From a virus: a stretch of DNA of 55,735 bases. Shown piece by piece: positions 1-8,308 of the stretch. Position numbers and translations under genes: made by a program. Positions within the stretch are counted from its first letter, which is position 1; each line of letters starts with the position of its first letter. The stretch spans positions 1 to 55,735 of the IMG/VR virus record IMGVR_UViG_3300028790_000007; one strand, 5' to 3'. Below the pieces are notes generated by a model. The model was not told where the DNA came from, searched no databases, and was given only the letters and a program-made list of their open reading frames with translations.

Positions 1-11
1 GGGGCCGCCGC

Positions 12-136
12 CCCGACTCCGGGCAGGCGGGCGAGTTCGCTCACTTGCTGGAGGTGTCTCCGGCGCCCTCTACGACGAGGACCTGCACGGCGCCGTCGCG
101 GGTGGTGCCGCCGTGGGTGCGGTTGGCCTCTCCGCG
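12..136. repeat. terminal direct repeat, left copy
   Basis: These 125 bases are identical to 55611-55735 at the other end. The first 11 bases (1-11) do not match the bases before the right copy, so they may be an assembly tail. The minus-strand gene that ends at 41 overlaps by four bases the start of a gene whose body lies at 55092-55643, so the gene order is continuous through the repeat. The repeat reflects a circular assembly, a circularly permuted genome or a short terminal redundancy. Confidence 0.9.
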
Positions 137-211
137 GCGGGGGCCGGTGATGTAGTCGGCGGGGTCGTTGGAGATTTCCTTGACGGTGTACTTGTCGTCG
201 CTGTCAGCCAC
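41..211 (-). CDS. small connector-region protein
   Basis: A 56-residue acidic and polar protein with no recognised family. It starts at GTG 211, 9 bases after an AAGGAGG ribosome site. It lies in the head-tail connector operon: the SAP-domain gene upstream overlaps it by 8 bases, and its TGA overlaps the GTG of the next gene (the 55643 gene, through the terminal repeat). In head-tail operons this slot often holds a small virion or assembly protein, but nothing in the sequence proves that. The start is well supported; the function is unknown. Confidence 0.7.
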   Translation of the reverse strand: MADSDDKYTVKEISNDPADYITGPRRGEANRTHGGTTRDGAVQVLVVEGAGDTSSK

Positions 212-839
212 GGGGGGCCTCCTTGGTGGTGGTGTCCGCCGAGGCGGGGGTGGCCGGAGCCGGTTCGGCGTCCGGGGTCTGCGGGCCGGGCGCCTGCGTG
301 GACGGCGCCGAGGCGGGCGCGGACGGCGTAGCGGGCGCCGGGGTTGCGGGCTGTCCCGCGTCCGGGGTGTCATTCCCGGCCGTGTCGCTGCTCCTCCCGG
401 CCTCCGGGCCCTCGTCGGGGGTGTCCGGCCGGGCGGGTGGCTTGTCGGCGCTTAGGGCACCGCTCGGGGCGTCGTAGGAGGCGAGGAGCCGTTCGATGAG
501 TTCCGCTTTGCGGCCCTGCGTGGACAGGCGGCGTTCCCGCAGCAGCGGGATCAGCTCATCGTCCACCGTCATGTGCTCCAGGTCCTCGCGGGATCGGCGG
601 CCCTGGTAGCGGGCGGCGATGGAGCGGTCCGGGTTGCGGGACACGAAACGCATGAACTGGCGCTGGTCGTCGCGGTCCATGCCCGCGTACTCGTCGCGGA
701 GACGTTGCATCGTCTCGTCATCCAGCCCGGCGCGGCGCAGACGCTTGTCGGGGAAGCCGGGGGCGGCCGGGGCGAACGGGTCGTAGACGGCGCGCAGCGG
801 CAACGCCAGGAGGGCCAGTAGGCCCAGGAGCAGGATCAC
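204..839 (-). CDS. SAP-domain protein with N-terminal membrane segment
   Basis: A 211-residue protein. It begins at GTG 839, behind CCGGAGG, and the GTG overlaps the TGA of the adaptor gene. Residues 1-14 are strongly hydrophobic (VILLLGLLALLALPL). A central part resembles a SAP DNA-binding motif (LIPLLRERRLSTQGRKAELI). The last third is low-complexity Pro/Ala/Thr-rich sequence. SAP-like helix-extension-helix motifs bind DNA in other proteins. The position between the head-tail adaptor and the tail terminator suggests a virion or assembly role. An N-terminal hydrophobic segment is unusual for such a protein and could instead be a buried helix. Confidence 0.75.
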   Translation of the reverse strand: MILLLGLLALLALPLRAVYDPFAPAAPGFPDKRLRRAGLDDETMQRLRDEYAGMDRDDQRQFMRFVSRNPDRSIAARYQGRRSREDLEHMTVDDELIPLLRERRLSTQGRKAELIERLLASYDAPSGALSADKPPARPDTPDEGPEAGRSSDTAGNDTPDAGQPATPAPATPSAPASAPSTQAPGPQTPDAEPAPATPASADTTTKEAPRG

Positions 840-1567
840 GGTGCTGTCCTCCGGTAGGTGCGGGGCGAGGTGTCCGGGGACCATGCGCGGGCCCGGCGGG
901 TGAGCTTCGCGGGGTTGACGGTAGCGAGCCACGAGTCCACCGGCACCAGACCCGTCTGTCCGAGGGCGATGATCTGGGAGGCGGGGACGAAGGTCTGCGT
1001 GATGCCTTGCCGGGTGACGGAGGTGACGTTGGCGGGGAGGGCGCACGGCTGGCCGAGGGCGGACAGGGCGTATTCGCGGGCGAGGAGGGCGGCGGCGAGG
1101 CGGCCCCCGTCGGGCGGCTCCTGCCCGGAGGTGTAGGTGACGACGATGCCGGGCTCGCAGACGGGCCAGCCGGTGCCGGTGAGGTCCCGCAGGTAGGGGC
1201 CGCGCAGGTCGTAGGTGTCCGGGTCGCGGACCGCCTCCCGGTGGGACACTTCGGAGACGGCGACCGGGGAGCCGGGCAGCCGGACCTCGGTGGGGGCGGC
1301 GCAGCAGCCGTGGTTGATGATCTGGCCGTCCACGACGGCCGGGTGCATGGCCGTGCCCCAGGTCAGGTCCCAGCCGGAGGGGATGGGGTCACCGGGCGCG
1401 GGCGCCACCACCTCTACGGTGCGCGTGGTGATGCCACCCCAGCGGCGGCCGGACAGCGCCCACAGCACCTCGGAGGCGAGGGCGATGACCGGCACCCACT
1501 CCTCTGCGCCACCCAGCTCCGGCACCGGGGCGGGGATGGCGTCGAGGTCCGTCCACGGGGCGACCAC
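836..1567 (-). CDS. head-to-tail adaptor (putative)
   Basis: A 243-residue protein starting at GTG 1567, just inside the end of the previous gene. The N-terminal part reads EVLWALSGRRWGGITTRTVE, a pattern I associate with actinophage head-to-tail adaptor proteins, which sit on the portal and connect to the tail. It lies in the expected place, after the capsid and two structural genes and before the tail terminator. The stop overlaps the next GTG by four bases, indicating tight co-translation. Family assignment is by recall of the motif and synteny, not by alignment. Confidence 0.65.
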   Translation of the reverse strand: MVAPWTDLDAIPAPVPELGGAEEWVPVIALASEVLWALSGRRWGGITTRTVEVVAPAPGDPIPSGWDLTWGTAMHPAVVDGQIINHGCCAAPTEVRLPGSPVAVSEVSHREAVRDPDTYDLRGPYLRDLTGTGWPVCEPGIVVTYTSGQEPPDGGRLAAALLAREYALSALGQPCALPANVTSVTRQGITQTFVPASQIIALGQTGLVPVDSWLATVNPAKLTRRARAWSPDTSPRTYRRTAP

Positions 1568-1569
1568 GG

Positions 1570-2238
1570 TCAGACGGCGGCCGGGACCGCGATGAAGCCG
1601 TTGGCGGACAGGTCGGGCATGGTGGCCTGCCGGACGCGCTGCACGACACGGCCGGACTCCCACTCCCAGTCGTTCAGGGGCCCGTTGCCCCAGTTGGGGT
1701 TCTGGTTGCCCTGACCCTCGAACGCGGCGGCCATCGGATCGGCGGAGATGGAGACACCGGACGGCTTGAGGTACAGCCGGGGCAGCGTCCACCAGATGTA
1801 GGGCAGCTCGTCGTCCACCCCGTCGTCGGTGATCGCAGAGGACCACAGCTCCACGCCGATCCCGTTGGGGACGGGATCGGAGCCGACCTCGGGGGCGGCG
1901 TGGCCGATGGGGCGGCCGTCCTCGTCCAGCAGCACATCCCCCCCGCCCAGCATCTCCTCCAGCTCCGGGTCGGGGTAGCACAACTCCAGGGAGTCGATGA
2001 CGAGACGCTTCACGGTCGGCGGCGACGAGTAGTACAGGCACGCCTTGCCTTGGCCGTTGAGGCGTTCGACCTCGGTGCCGTCCCGGTACTCCAGGGTGTA
2101 GTCGAGCTTGACGAGGTTGTCCGACACGTACGCGTTGTCGGGGCCGACAACGGGGGCGCCGTTGGAGGCGATGCGGGTGAAGCGCCCACCGAGGGCGAAC
2201 ACACTGCCGGACTTGCGGACAGGGGTGGGCGTGGTCAC
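1570..2238 (-). CDS. virion structural protein, head-tail region
   Basis: A 222-residue protein starting at GTG 2238 behind GAGGAGC. It is rich in beta-type sequence with many Gly, Trp and Asp residues (PNWGNGPLNDWEWESG near the C terminus). It is the second gene after the major capsid gene and is followed two bases later by the adaptor gene. A head decoration, connector or tail-tube role would all fit. I do not recognise a diagnostic motif, so only a structural role is inferred from context. Confidence 0.65.
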   Translation of the reverse strand: MTTPTPVRKSGSVFALGGRFTRIASNGAPVVGPDNAYVSDNLVKLDYTLEYRDGTEVERLNGQGKACLYYSSPPTVKRLVIDSLELCYPDPELEEMLGGGDVLLDEDGRPIGHAAPEVGSDPVPNGIGVELWSSAITDDGVDDELPYIWWTLPRLYLKPSGVSISADPMAAAFEGQGNQNPNWGNGPLNDWEWESGRVVQRVRQATMPDLSANGFIAVPAAV

Positions 2239-2248
2239 AGGGGGCTCC

Positions 2249-3094
2249 TCAGCTCAGGGTGATGGGGACGGCGAAGTACGCACAGGTGTCGAACGTGGCC
2301 GCCACGCGTTTCCCTGCGGTCCGGCGGATGGTGTTGGTGCGGGTGTCGATGACCTCCGCGTCGTTGGCGGAGTCGAGGACGAGGGGGCTGCGGCGGACCA
2401 CGACGGGCCCGGTGGCGTACATCCACGACACGTTGGCGGCGGCGGAGGTGCCCTCCGGGGGGGTGCCCGGATATCCGGCGTCGGCCACCACCACATTGTC
2501 CAGGTTGGTGTAGAGGAGGTTCCCCACCTTCGCCAGGTCGGGACCGAACATGGTGATGGCGTCGCGGGCGATGTGGAGGAACACCTGCTGGCCGTGGAAG
2601 GCGTCCCCGGCTGCTTTCTGGAGGAGGCCGAGGCCGCGCCGGGGGGAGACGGGCCCGGAGCCGAGGACGGTGGGGTCCTTGGCGAGGTACAGGTTGGGTT
2701 CGGCGCCCCCGCCGATGGCGGCGGCTTCCTGCTCGGACAGCTCCCCGGTCCACAGCTCGCGGGCGATGGCGTAGGACTCGATGGAGTCGGCGGCGCGGCG
2801 TAGCCGGGCCGTCACCTCCGCCTCCTGGTAGCCGAAGGTGGTGGGGCAGGGGTCCTGCACCTGGAGGTCCCACGGCCGGTACACGACAGCGTCGGCGACG
2901 CCTGCGGCGGCGCCCTGGTCCAGCTCCTCGGCGGTGCAGTCGGAGAGGGCCCGGTAGCCACCGCAGGTCTCCGACACGTACTGGAGGCCGCGCACCCACT
3001 CACCGCCCGCGTCGTCGTCGCGGTTGGTGATGGCGGCGCGGAGGAGCGAATGCGGGGGGGCGGCCGCCGGGGGGGCGGTGACGGTGACGGTCAT
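2249..3094 (-). CDS. virion structural protein next to major capsid gene
   Basis: A 281-residue protein starting at ATG 3094 behind GAGGAGCACCC. It contains several Cys residues near the N terminus and a helical middle (EVTARLRRAADSIESYAIAR) followed by beta-rich sequence. It lies directly downstream of the major capsid gene, separated from it by a strong hairpin at 3130-3168. This position suggests a minor capsid, penton or tail protein made at a different level from the capsid. No motif decides between these. Confidence 0.65.
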   Translation of the reverse strand: MTVTVTAPPAAAPPHSLLRAAITNRDDDAGGEWVRGLQYVSETCGGYRALSDCTAEELDQGAAAGVADAVVYRPWDLQVQDPCPTTFGYQEAEVTARLRRAADSIESYAIARELWTGELSEQEAAAIGGGAEPNLYLAKDPTVLGSGPVSPRRGLGLLQKAAGDAFHGQQVFLHIARDAITMFGPDLAKVGNLLYTNLDNVVVADAGYPGTPPEGTSAAANVSWMYATGPVVVRRSPLVLDSANDAEVIDTRTNTIRRTAGKRVAATFDTCAYFAVPITLS

Positions 3095-3129
3095 GGGTGC
3101 TCCTCGCGGTCGGGATGCCTGTCAGGGAA

Positions 3130-3168
3130 CCCGGCGCCAGCCAGCGGGGGTCGAGAGCTGGCGCCGGG
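3130..3168 (-). terminator. GC-rich hairpin after the capsid gene
   Basis: A perfect 12-base inverted repeat (CCCGGCGCCAGC / GCTGGCGCCGGG) with a 15-base loop lies between the capsid stop (3177) and the next start (3094). There is no T-run. It is a likely terminator or mRNA-processing/stabilising hairpin that sets the capsid to downstream-gene ratio. Confidence 0.7.
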
Positions 3169-3176
3169 CGTACCTG

Positions 3177-5153
3177 TCAGGCGGCGAGGATGGCCGCCGT
3201 GTCGGCGGTGCCCGCGGTCATGCCGGTCGGCTGGAGGTCGGTGACCAGCCGGACAGCTTCGACGCCGCGGTGGGCGACACCCTCAAAGGTCTCGGAGAAC
3301 TGCTTGTAGCGGTTGACCTGGTTGAGGGAGGAGTCGCGGACGACACCCAGGTCCATGCTGCCGCCGTCGAGGTGCAGCATGTCCCCTTCGCGCCACAGCA
3401 GGGTCTCCACCTGGGCGGGGAAGTCGGGCACGGCCGCGTTGTCGGTGAGGGCGGCGTAGAACTGGTTGGCCATCGTCACCTCGGAGCCCCCGGCGACGGT
3501 CGCGGGGCGGCCGTCCAGGTGCCAGGTGATGTTGATGTTGCGGGCGGCGAACCAGGAGTTGATGGTGGCGTTGGCGACGGCGAACGCCTCCCGGATGTCC
3601 GTGCCCGACCCCACCCCGGCGCCCAGCATCAGGTCGGCGCGGATCGCGTCACGCCACCAGATGGGCTTGACGGCGCGGAGGGCGATGGCCTCGTCCAGGC
3701 GGTAGAAGTTGCGGAACGCGGCGATCAGCCGGTCCGTGGCGAGCAGCTCGTCCCGGATCGCGGACACGACCACCCCGGCGGTGACGGTGGTGGACAGAGC
3801 GGCGATCTGGGTGAGCAGACGGTTCTCCGTCAGCCGGGCGTGCGCGATCTGGGATGCCTGCACGTTGGCGGCGGTGGCCTGCGGGTCGAAGCGGGCCGTC
3901 ATGTTGGAGAAGGTCATGCACATGGTGATGGCCTCCACGTACGCCTCGGCGTCGTCGGGGCACTCCACGTCGATGCACGGTTTGACCTTGGGCTCGGTGT
4001 CCGGGTCGCCGGTGACGGCGGCGTCGTCGGCGAGGGTCCAGATACCGGTGGCCCCGGCGAAGTCGCCGAAGGAGACGTGCTGCCGCCAGCGGATACCTCC
4101 CCCACCCTGGCCCTGGACACCGAAGTTGGTGAGGGCGTCGCGGACGGGGCGGGCGACGGAGCCGAGCACGGGCACGTCGTAGTCGAGGTTGAGGGGGGCG
4201 CACAGCCCCCCGGCGGCGACGATCGCGCCGTTGGCGAGGGCGGCCTGCGCCGAGGCGACGAGGGTGGCCTGGTCGGTGGCGGCGTCGATGAGCTGCGTGT
4301 TCTGCGCGGCATCGTCACCGAGGAAGCGCTCCGCCGGGTAGGAGGTTCGCAGCGAGGCGACGGGCACCTGCTCGCCGTCGCCTCCGCTGGTGTTGCGGAG
4401 GGCGTGGCGGCGAAGGTTGATGGCCTCCCCGAGCTGGTCGGCGGTGGCGATGGTCGCCCCCACCTCCAGCCCGGCGCGCTGGTTCCCGGCGGAGGCGACG
4501 AGGGTGGCGGTGGCGCGGGGGGCGACGAACCCGGCGGGCTCTCCCCCGGCCGAGTTGGCGGCGCGGTTGCGGGTCGAGGTGGAGGAGGAGGGGACAGCTC
4601 CGGGCCGCCCGGCGGCCTGCACACGGCGACGCTGGCCCGCGGAGGCCGCGACGGGCTCAGGGGCGGCCTGCGAACCGGCGGGCTGGCTGTCGCCCTCACC
4701 CTCACCGTCCGAGCCGTCTCCGGTGCCCTCGTCGCCTTCCTCGTCGTCCTCCGGGCCGTCCTCGGAGCGGGGGGCGAGGCGGGCCAGGGCCTCGTCACGC
4801 TGCCGCTGCGCCTCCTCCGCCTCGGCGGCGATAGCACCCTGCCGCTCCTCGGCGACCTCGCGGGCGTCGGCGAGGGCGTTGATGCGGGCCAGCACCTCGG
4901 GGGTGATCGGGTCGTCGGAGGCGCCGATGGCCTGGCCCTCCGCGACGGCGGCGTCGATGACGGCGGCCAGCTCGTCGGCGGACAGCCCGGTGAGGGCCTC
5001 GGTGATCTGGTCGCGGGTGGGGAGGGGCTGGCCCTCCTCTACGTCGAGGAACGCCAGCGGGTCGGGGGTGTCCTCGCCGTCGGCGATGAGGGCGAGCAGG
5101 CGGCCGTCCGCGGCGAAGGCGGCGCGGGGGGTGGCGGTGCGGGTGCAGTACAT
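3177..5153 (-). CDS. major capsid protein with N-terminal scaffold-like domain
   Basis: A 658-residue protein starting at ATG 5153 behind AGGAGG. Residues about 1-215 are acidic and helical with a coiled-coil-like stretch (ADAREVAEERQGAIAAEAEE), then a Ser/Pro/Ala linker. The remaining roughly 400 residues look like an HK97-fold capsid core ending in a beta-rich region. A charged N-terminal scaffolding (delta) domain removed by the head protease is known for HK97-type capsids, and a candidate protease lies at 9879-11366. Hairpins flank the gene on both sides (5256-5299 and 3130-3168), as expected for a very highly expressed single-gene transcript. No obvious CCCCCC/TANNNT or TGTGTGCATAAT promoter lies directly before it. 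Confidence 0.85.
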   Translation of the reverse strand: MYCTRTATPRAAFAADGRLLALIADGEDTPDPLAFLDVEEGQPLPTRDQITEALTGLSADELAAVIDAAVAEGQAIGASDDPITPEVLARINALADAREVAEERQGAIAAEAEEAQRQRDEALARLAPRSEDGPEDDEEGDEGTGDGSDGEGEGDSQPAGSQAAPEPVAASAGQRRRVQAAGRPGAVPSSSTSTRNRAANSAGGEPAGFVAPRATATLVASAGNQRAGLEVGATIATADQLGEAINLRRHALRNTSGGDGEQVPVASLRTSYPAERFLGDDAAQNTQLIDAATDQATLVASAQAALANGAIVAAGGLCAPLNLDYDVPVLGSVARPVRDALTNFGVQGQGGGGIRWRQHVSFGDFAGATGIWTLADDAAVTGDPDTEPKVKPCIDVECPDDAEAYVEAITMCMTFSNMTARFDPQATAANVQASQIAHARLTENRLLTQIAALSTTVTAGVVVSAIRDELLATDRLIAAFRNFYRLDEAIALRAVKPIWWRDAIRADLMLGAGVGSGTDIREAFAVANATINSWFAARNINITWHLDGRPATVAGGSEVTMANQFYAALTDNAAVPDFPAQVETLLWREGDMLHLDGGSMDLGVVRDSSLNQVNRYKQFSETFEGVAHRGVEAVRLVTDLQPTGMTAGTADTAAILAA

Positions 5154-5255
5154 GGGTGGGCCCTCCTGGGCGTCGTCAGAGGTCGCGGACGGATCACGCG
5201 GTCTGAGCTGTCCCCAGGGCTTGGCCTCCGGGGCGACGGTCGGCCCACTAGGTGG

Positions 5256-5299
5256 CTCCGGCCGCTGCTCTACGGAGGACCGTAGGACAGCGGCCGGAG
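5256..5299 (-). terminator. long hairpin upstream of the capsid gene
   Basis: A nearly perfect 20-base stem. The outer arms are CTCCGGCCGCTG / CAGCGGCCGGAG and the inner arms CTACGG / CCGTAG, with a 4-base loop and a 2-base internal mismatch. It lies between the stop at 5321 and the capsid start. It probably ends the upstream accessory transcript. Bases 5154-5255 otherwise show no gene. Confidence 0.75.
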
Positions 5300-5320
5300 G
5301 TGGCGTGCTGAGTTGCGGGA

Positions 5321-5689
5321 TCAGAAGGGCGGGTCAGGGACGGGGCCGTCCACGATCCACGGGTTGGGGATGTCCGGCACGTCGGCGTAGGCGAGCTGCC
5401 GCCGGTCCGGGCCGACGCACACTTCCTCGGCGTCCTCCCCGGTCTGGCCGACGGCGTAGAGGAGCCGGTGCTGCTCCCCCTCGGCGGGCGCCCGGCCGCA
5501 CAGCCCACACACCTCCACCATGTGGGTGTCCGAGGTGGCGTGCTCCTCCCAGAAGCCGAGGGCGGCGTTGAGGGTGGTGGCGCTCGGGCACAGGCAGGCC
5601 CGGCAGGGCTGGCAGTACACCAGCACAGAGCCGTCCCCGGCGCCGATCAGCTTGCAGTCGGCGGGGGTGACGTTGGGGCGGTGGTCCAT
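5321..5689 (-). CDS. zinc-ribbon-like hypothetical protein
   Basis: A 122-residue protein starting at ATG 5689. Its leader contains the recurrent CCACGCCGACGAGAGGA element, which supports the start. Cys pairs (CQPCRAC, CGLCGRAP) and a nearby His suggest a zinc-binding fold. It is the last gene of the accessory block inserted before the major capsid gene, and a strong hairpin follows it. The function is unknown. Confidence 0.65.
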   Translation of the reverse strand: MDHRPNVTPADCKLIGAGDGSVLVYCQPCRACLCPSATTLNAALGFWEEHATSDTHMVEVCGLCGRAPAEGEQHRLLYAVGQTGEDAEEVCVGPDRRQLAYADVPDIPNPWIVDGPVPDPPF

Positions 5690-5780
5690 CGGGGTCCTCT
5701 CGTCGGCGTGGGGTAGGGCGGCGGTCGGCCGTCCTCCGCGGGCGCCGGGCGGGGTCAGGGCCTGGCGGCCACGGAGGGCG

Positions 5781-6107
5781 TCAGACGAAGCAGTCGGTGA
5801 AGTGGGGGCCCTCGGACTGTCCGCAGGTGGGCTGCGGGTCGTCGTGCTCGGCGCACTCGTAGCCGTTGTGGGAGACGGTCCGGCCGCACCAGCAGCGGAC
5901 ACGGGCGGCGCGTTCCTTCGCGCCCTCCTCGGCGGCGATGCGGCGCCAGTCGGCGGCGGTGGCGAGATAGGTGGCGGCGTGGGCCCGCAGCTCGCCGGAG
6001 AGGCCGGGGCCGCGGAGGTCGTCGGCGCGGTCGGCGGCGGCGGTGAGGCGGGCGGCTTCGGCGTCGCAGCGGGCGGCTGCCTGGTAGGCGCGGATGGAGC
6101 GGGTCAT
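5781..6107 (-). CDS. hypothetical helical protein with Cys/His C terminus
   Basis: A 108-residue protein starting at ATG 6107. It follows a promoter copy at 6136-6163 and a leader with CCACGTCAACAGGAGGA. Residues 1-70 are Ala/Arg-rich helix (AYQAAARCDAEAARLTAAAD). The C-terminal third has a CWCGR...C..H..PQPTC pattern that may bind zinc. No family is recognised. The gene appears to be the first of a two-gene unit with 5321-5689. Confidence 0.65.
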   Translation of the reverse strand: MTRSIRAYQAAARCDAEAARLTAAADRADDLRGPGLSGELRAHAATYLATAADWRRIAAEEGAKERAARVRCWCGRTVSHNGYECAEHDDPQPTCGQSEGPHFTDCFV

Positions 6108-6135
6108 GGGGTCCTCCTGTTGACGTGGGGGTGTG

Positions 6136-6163
6136 CTGTCCCCCCTATTATGCACACACCTAC
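6136..6163 (-). promoter_or_regulatory. repeated phage promoter, copy a
   Basis: Minus strand: TAGGTGTGTGCATAAT, with -10 CATAAT at 6152-6147, then GGGGGGACAG. Unlike most copies it has no TAGACA-like -35, so it may be weaker or need an activator. It overlaps the stop codon of the GIY-YIG gene (6160) and drives the gene starting at 6107. Confidence 0.75.
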
Positions 6164-6675
6164 TGACAGAGCGGGGGGCGGGCTCGCCGTAGCAGCGTCC
6201 CCTCCAGTCCGGGACGGCACACGGGGCAGGCGCGGGCGTGACCGCGGGCCTTCATGCGGCGCTCCAGGCTCCGGTCGCCCGCCCAGGTGCGGACCAGCTC
6301 CCAGCCGATGCCCGCCTTGCCGACATGTCGCAGCAGGTTGGCGCCGGTCCCGGAGGCGTGGTGCGCGAGGCGCCGCTCCAGATTGCCATCCGATGCCCAC
6401 CCCATGTAGTGCCGGGCGTGCCCGAACGGCTGGTCGAAGTGCAGCAGGTAGACGGTGCCTCCGGGGTGCTCGGTGGCGAGGAGCCGCAGCCGGGCGCGGA
6501 GCACCGCAGGCAGCAGGTCCCACTCCGGGCCGGGCTGCCCGAGGGGCGGGTGCCCGGCGCCGAGACAGCGGGGGCGGCGCCCGTCCGGCAGTGCAACGGG
6601 GGCGCGGTGCCACCAGACGAGTCCCCGCCGGGTGAGGGCGGAGGAGCGCCAGCACACCCGGCAGGGCGCCCTCAC
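6160..6675 (-). CDS. GIY-YIG-type nuclease
   Basis: A 171-residue protein. Residues 75-80 (VYLLHF) and 89-94 (HYMGWA) match the two halves of the GIY-YIG motif. Arg101 and Glu138 lie where the catalytic Arg and Glu are expected. C147/C150... forms part of a possible small zinc site (ACPVC), and CRVCW near residue 5 is another. The pattern is the common actinobacterial one (VYLLHF..HARHYxGW). It may nick or cut DNA in host DNA breakdown, recombination or phage competition. The GTG start overlaps the TGA of the gene before it, and its own stop overlaps a promoter. Confidence 0.75.
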   Translation of the reverse strand: MRAPCRVCWRSSALTRRGLVWWHRAPVALPDGRRPRCLGAGHPPLGQPGPEWDLLPAVLRARLRLLATEHPGGTVYLLHFDQPFGHARHYMGWASDGNLERRLAHHASGTGANLLRHVGKAGIGWELVRTWAGDRSLERRMKARGHARACPVCRPGLEGTLLRRARPPLCQ

Positions 6676-6983
6676 TCGGACAGCTCCACGGGCTCCTCGG
6701 TGACGGTGCCGCAGTAGCCCTGAGAGTGGGCCTCCCGCCACAGGCTGGCGGGCTTCCAGTCGGCGGACGGGCCGAAGGAGTAGGACAGCCCGGCGTGGCC
6801 GAGGGCGGGGTGGTCCCACTCCTGGCGCATCGCGGCCTCCAGCGCTTCCTCCGCGGCCTCCCGGTCGGTGTGGAGGGACAGGTGGAGGGGGCGCCCGGAG
6901 ACGGCAGCGGAGCCCTCTACCAGGCCGACGGTGCCCATGCCGGTCTGGTGGGTGAGGAGGGCGAGGAACACGGTGGGGGTCAT
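6672..6983 (-). CDS. hypothetical protein
   Basis: A 103-residue protein starting at ATG 6983. The leader has CCACGCCACGAAAGGA, matching the recurrent start-associated element. The sequence is mixed alpha/beta with an acidic C terminus (TVTEEPVELSE) and no recognised domain. The stop overlaps the GTG of the GIY-YIG gene, so the two are co-translated. Confidence 0.6.
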   Translation of the reverse strand: MTPTVFLALLTHQTGMGTVGLVEGSAAVSGRPLHLSLHTDREAAEEALEAAMRQEWDHPALGHAGLSYSFGPSADWKPASLWREAHSQGYCGTVTEEPVELSE

Positions 6984-7040
6984 GTGAGGTAGATCCTTTC
7001 GTGGCGTGGATCGTGACAGTGGGGTCTGACGACTCCCCTG

Positions 7041-7065
7041 GCCGCCCGGCACGAGGCCGGGCGGC
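7041..7065 (-). terminator. compact GC hairpin
   Basis: A 10-base perfect stem (GCCGCCCGGC / GCCGGGCGGC) with a 5-base loop, directly after the stop of the 63-residue gene at 7077. It is a probable terminator, without a clear T-run. Confidence 0.65.
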
Positions 7066-7076
7066 GTAGGCAGCGG

Positions 7077-7268
7077 TCAGGCGGAGTGGGTGGCCCACTC
7101 GGCGGAGGCAGCCTCGGCGTGCGCCTTGGCCTTGGCGACCTGAACGGTCTTGGGGAGGTAGGCGAAGCGGACGCCGAGGTGGCCGCAGGAGCAGACGGCC
7201 CGCATGGCCTTGGCGCCGCCGTTGCAGACGGTGATGACCTTGACGGTGTGGGTGGCGGTGGCGTTCAT
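7077..7268 (-). CDS. small protein with CxC motif
   Basis: A 63-residue protein beginning MNATATHTVKV. The start is set by the leader CCACGCCACCGAGGAG and by the promoter at 7298-7339. It contains CSCGHLG, a half zinc site. The first codons (MNAT) are shared with the genes at 8308 and 40828, suggesting that the promoter-leader-start block was duplicated. The gene sits alone between a promoter and a terminator. The function is unknown. Confidence 0.65.
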   Translation of the reverse strand: MNATATHTVKVITVCNGGAKAMRAVCSCGHLGVRFAYLPKTVQVAKAKAHAEAASAEWATHSA

Positions 7269-7297
7269 GGCGGGCTCCTCGGTGGCGTGGGGCGTTG

Positions 7298-7339
7298 CTG
7301 TCCCCCGTATTATGCACACACCTAACCCTGTCGTGTCTA
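7298..7339 (-). promoter_or_regulatory. repeated phage promoter, copy b
   Basis: Minus strand: -35 TAGACA (7339-7334), a 19-base spacer, extended -10 TGTGTGCATAAT ending at 7309, then GGGGGACAG. It drives the gene starting at 7268. Confidence 0.85.
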
Positions 7340-7354
7340 GTACCTACGCGGCGC

Positions 7355-7390
7355 GGCGCGCCGTCTCCCCCGGAGGAGGGACGGCGCGCC
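7355..7390 (-). terminator. GC hairpin ahead of promoter copy b
   Basis: Arms GGCGCGCCGT (7355-7364) and ACGGCGCGCC (7381-7390) can pair perfectly. It lies just after the stop of the gene ending at 7400 and before the next promoter, as expected for a terminator. Confidence 0.65.
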
Positions 7391-7399
7391 GGGCGGCGG

Positions 7400-8308
7400 T
7401 CAGGCCGTCATCCACGCGGACCGGAGGAACGCGTGGAGGCTGTTGCGGTCGGTGACGGTCAGGGTCGGCTCCGCGGCGGCCTCCTCGGTCGTCAGCCGGT
7501 CGGCGACGAGGGCCCGGAGGGCGTCCCGGTCGGCGGCGGTCGTCGGGATCGACCGGCCCCCGTCGGTGAGGGTCTTGGCGGCGGCGAGGCGGGACAGGAC
7601 GGGGGCGGCCGGGCCGTCGAGGACGGCGAGCGGGCCGAGAAGGAGCGTGTGGACGCGGCCGTGGAAGCGAACCGCCTTGGCCTTCTCAGCAACCTGCTCG
7701 GCGACCGGCTCGGCGGCGGGGCGGGCCGGACCGAGGATCGCCACGGCGACCTCCTCAGCCTCCTCCTCGGTCATCGGCTCCGCGAACTCGGGGAGGTGTC
7801 CGTTCACGTCCACCAGCGAGGAGGCCGGGGAGACGGCCTCGGCGGCGTTGAGCTGCGCGGCGCGCTCCTCCGCCTTGGCGCGGGAGGCGTGGGTGGAGAC
7901 GTAGGCGGCGCCGGGGGTGAGGCCGTCGGGGGCGGCGTCGATGATGGCGCCGTCGATGACGCGGTAGCGGCCGTCGGCGCGGGAGGCGTAGTAGCGGGCG
8001 GCGGGCGCCTCGGCGACAACGGCGGTGATCTCGTCGCGGACGGCGGCGGCGGCGGAGACACGCTTGGGAGCGGCGGCGACCTCGGCGGGGGCCTGCTCCT
8101 CGGCGCGGGCGGCGGCGGCCTTGAGGCACTTGGTGCAGGTGGCCTCGGTCCCGGCGGGCTGGCGGGTGATGGAGCGGGTGGTGATGTTGCGGTAGCGGAC
8201 GGCGCCGCAGTCGACGGAGGGGCCGTAGCCGTCGCCCCGGTCGGCGCCGAGGTGGACGGCCTTGCCGTTGCCGACGGTGACGGGGAGGTAGGTGGTCGTG
8301 GCGTTCAT
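7400..8308 (-). CDS. hypothetical protein, MNAT-start family
   Basis: A 302-residue protein starting at ATG 8308 behind CCACGCCAGAAGGAG and promoter copy c. The N-terminal 60 residues hold a Cys cluster (DCGAV, CTKCLKA) that may bind zinc. The centre is Ala/Glu-rich, and a conserved-looking RYYASRADGRYRVIDGAIID segment lies near residue 100. No known family is recognised. It is monocistronic, with a promoter before it and a hairpin after it. It lies inside the block that separates the protease and capsid genes. Confidence 0.65.
   Translation of the reverse strand: MNATTTYLPVTVGNGKAVHLGADRGDGYGPSVDCGAVRYRNITTRSITRQPAGTEATCTKCLKAAAARAEEQAPAEVAAAPKRVSAAAAVRDEITAVVAEAPAARYYASRADGRYRVIDGAIIDAAPDGLTPGAAYVSTHASRAKAEERAAQLNAAEAVSPASSLVDVNGHLPEFAEPMTEEEAEEVAVAILGPARPAAEPVAEQVAEKAKAVRFHGRVHTLLLGPLAVLDGPAAPVLSRLAAAKTLTDGGRSIPTTAADRDALRALVADRLTTEEAAAEPTLTVTDRNSLHAFLRSAWMTA

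Noticed and set aside
3024-5285. A long plus-strand open frame (about 750 codons) opposite the capsid gene
   Set aside because: It is the antisense shadow of the capsid gene in very GC-rich DNA. It is Gly/Val/Asp-rich without a domain, crosses two strong hairpins and has no ribosome site.
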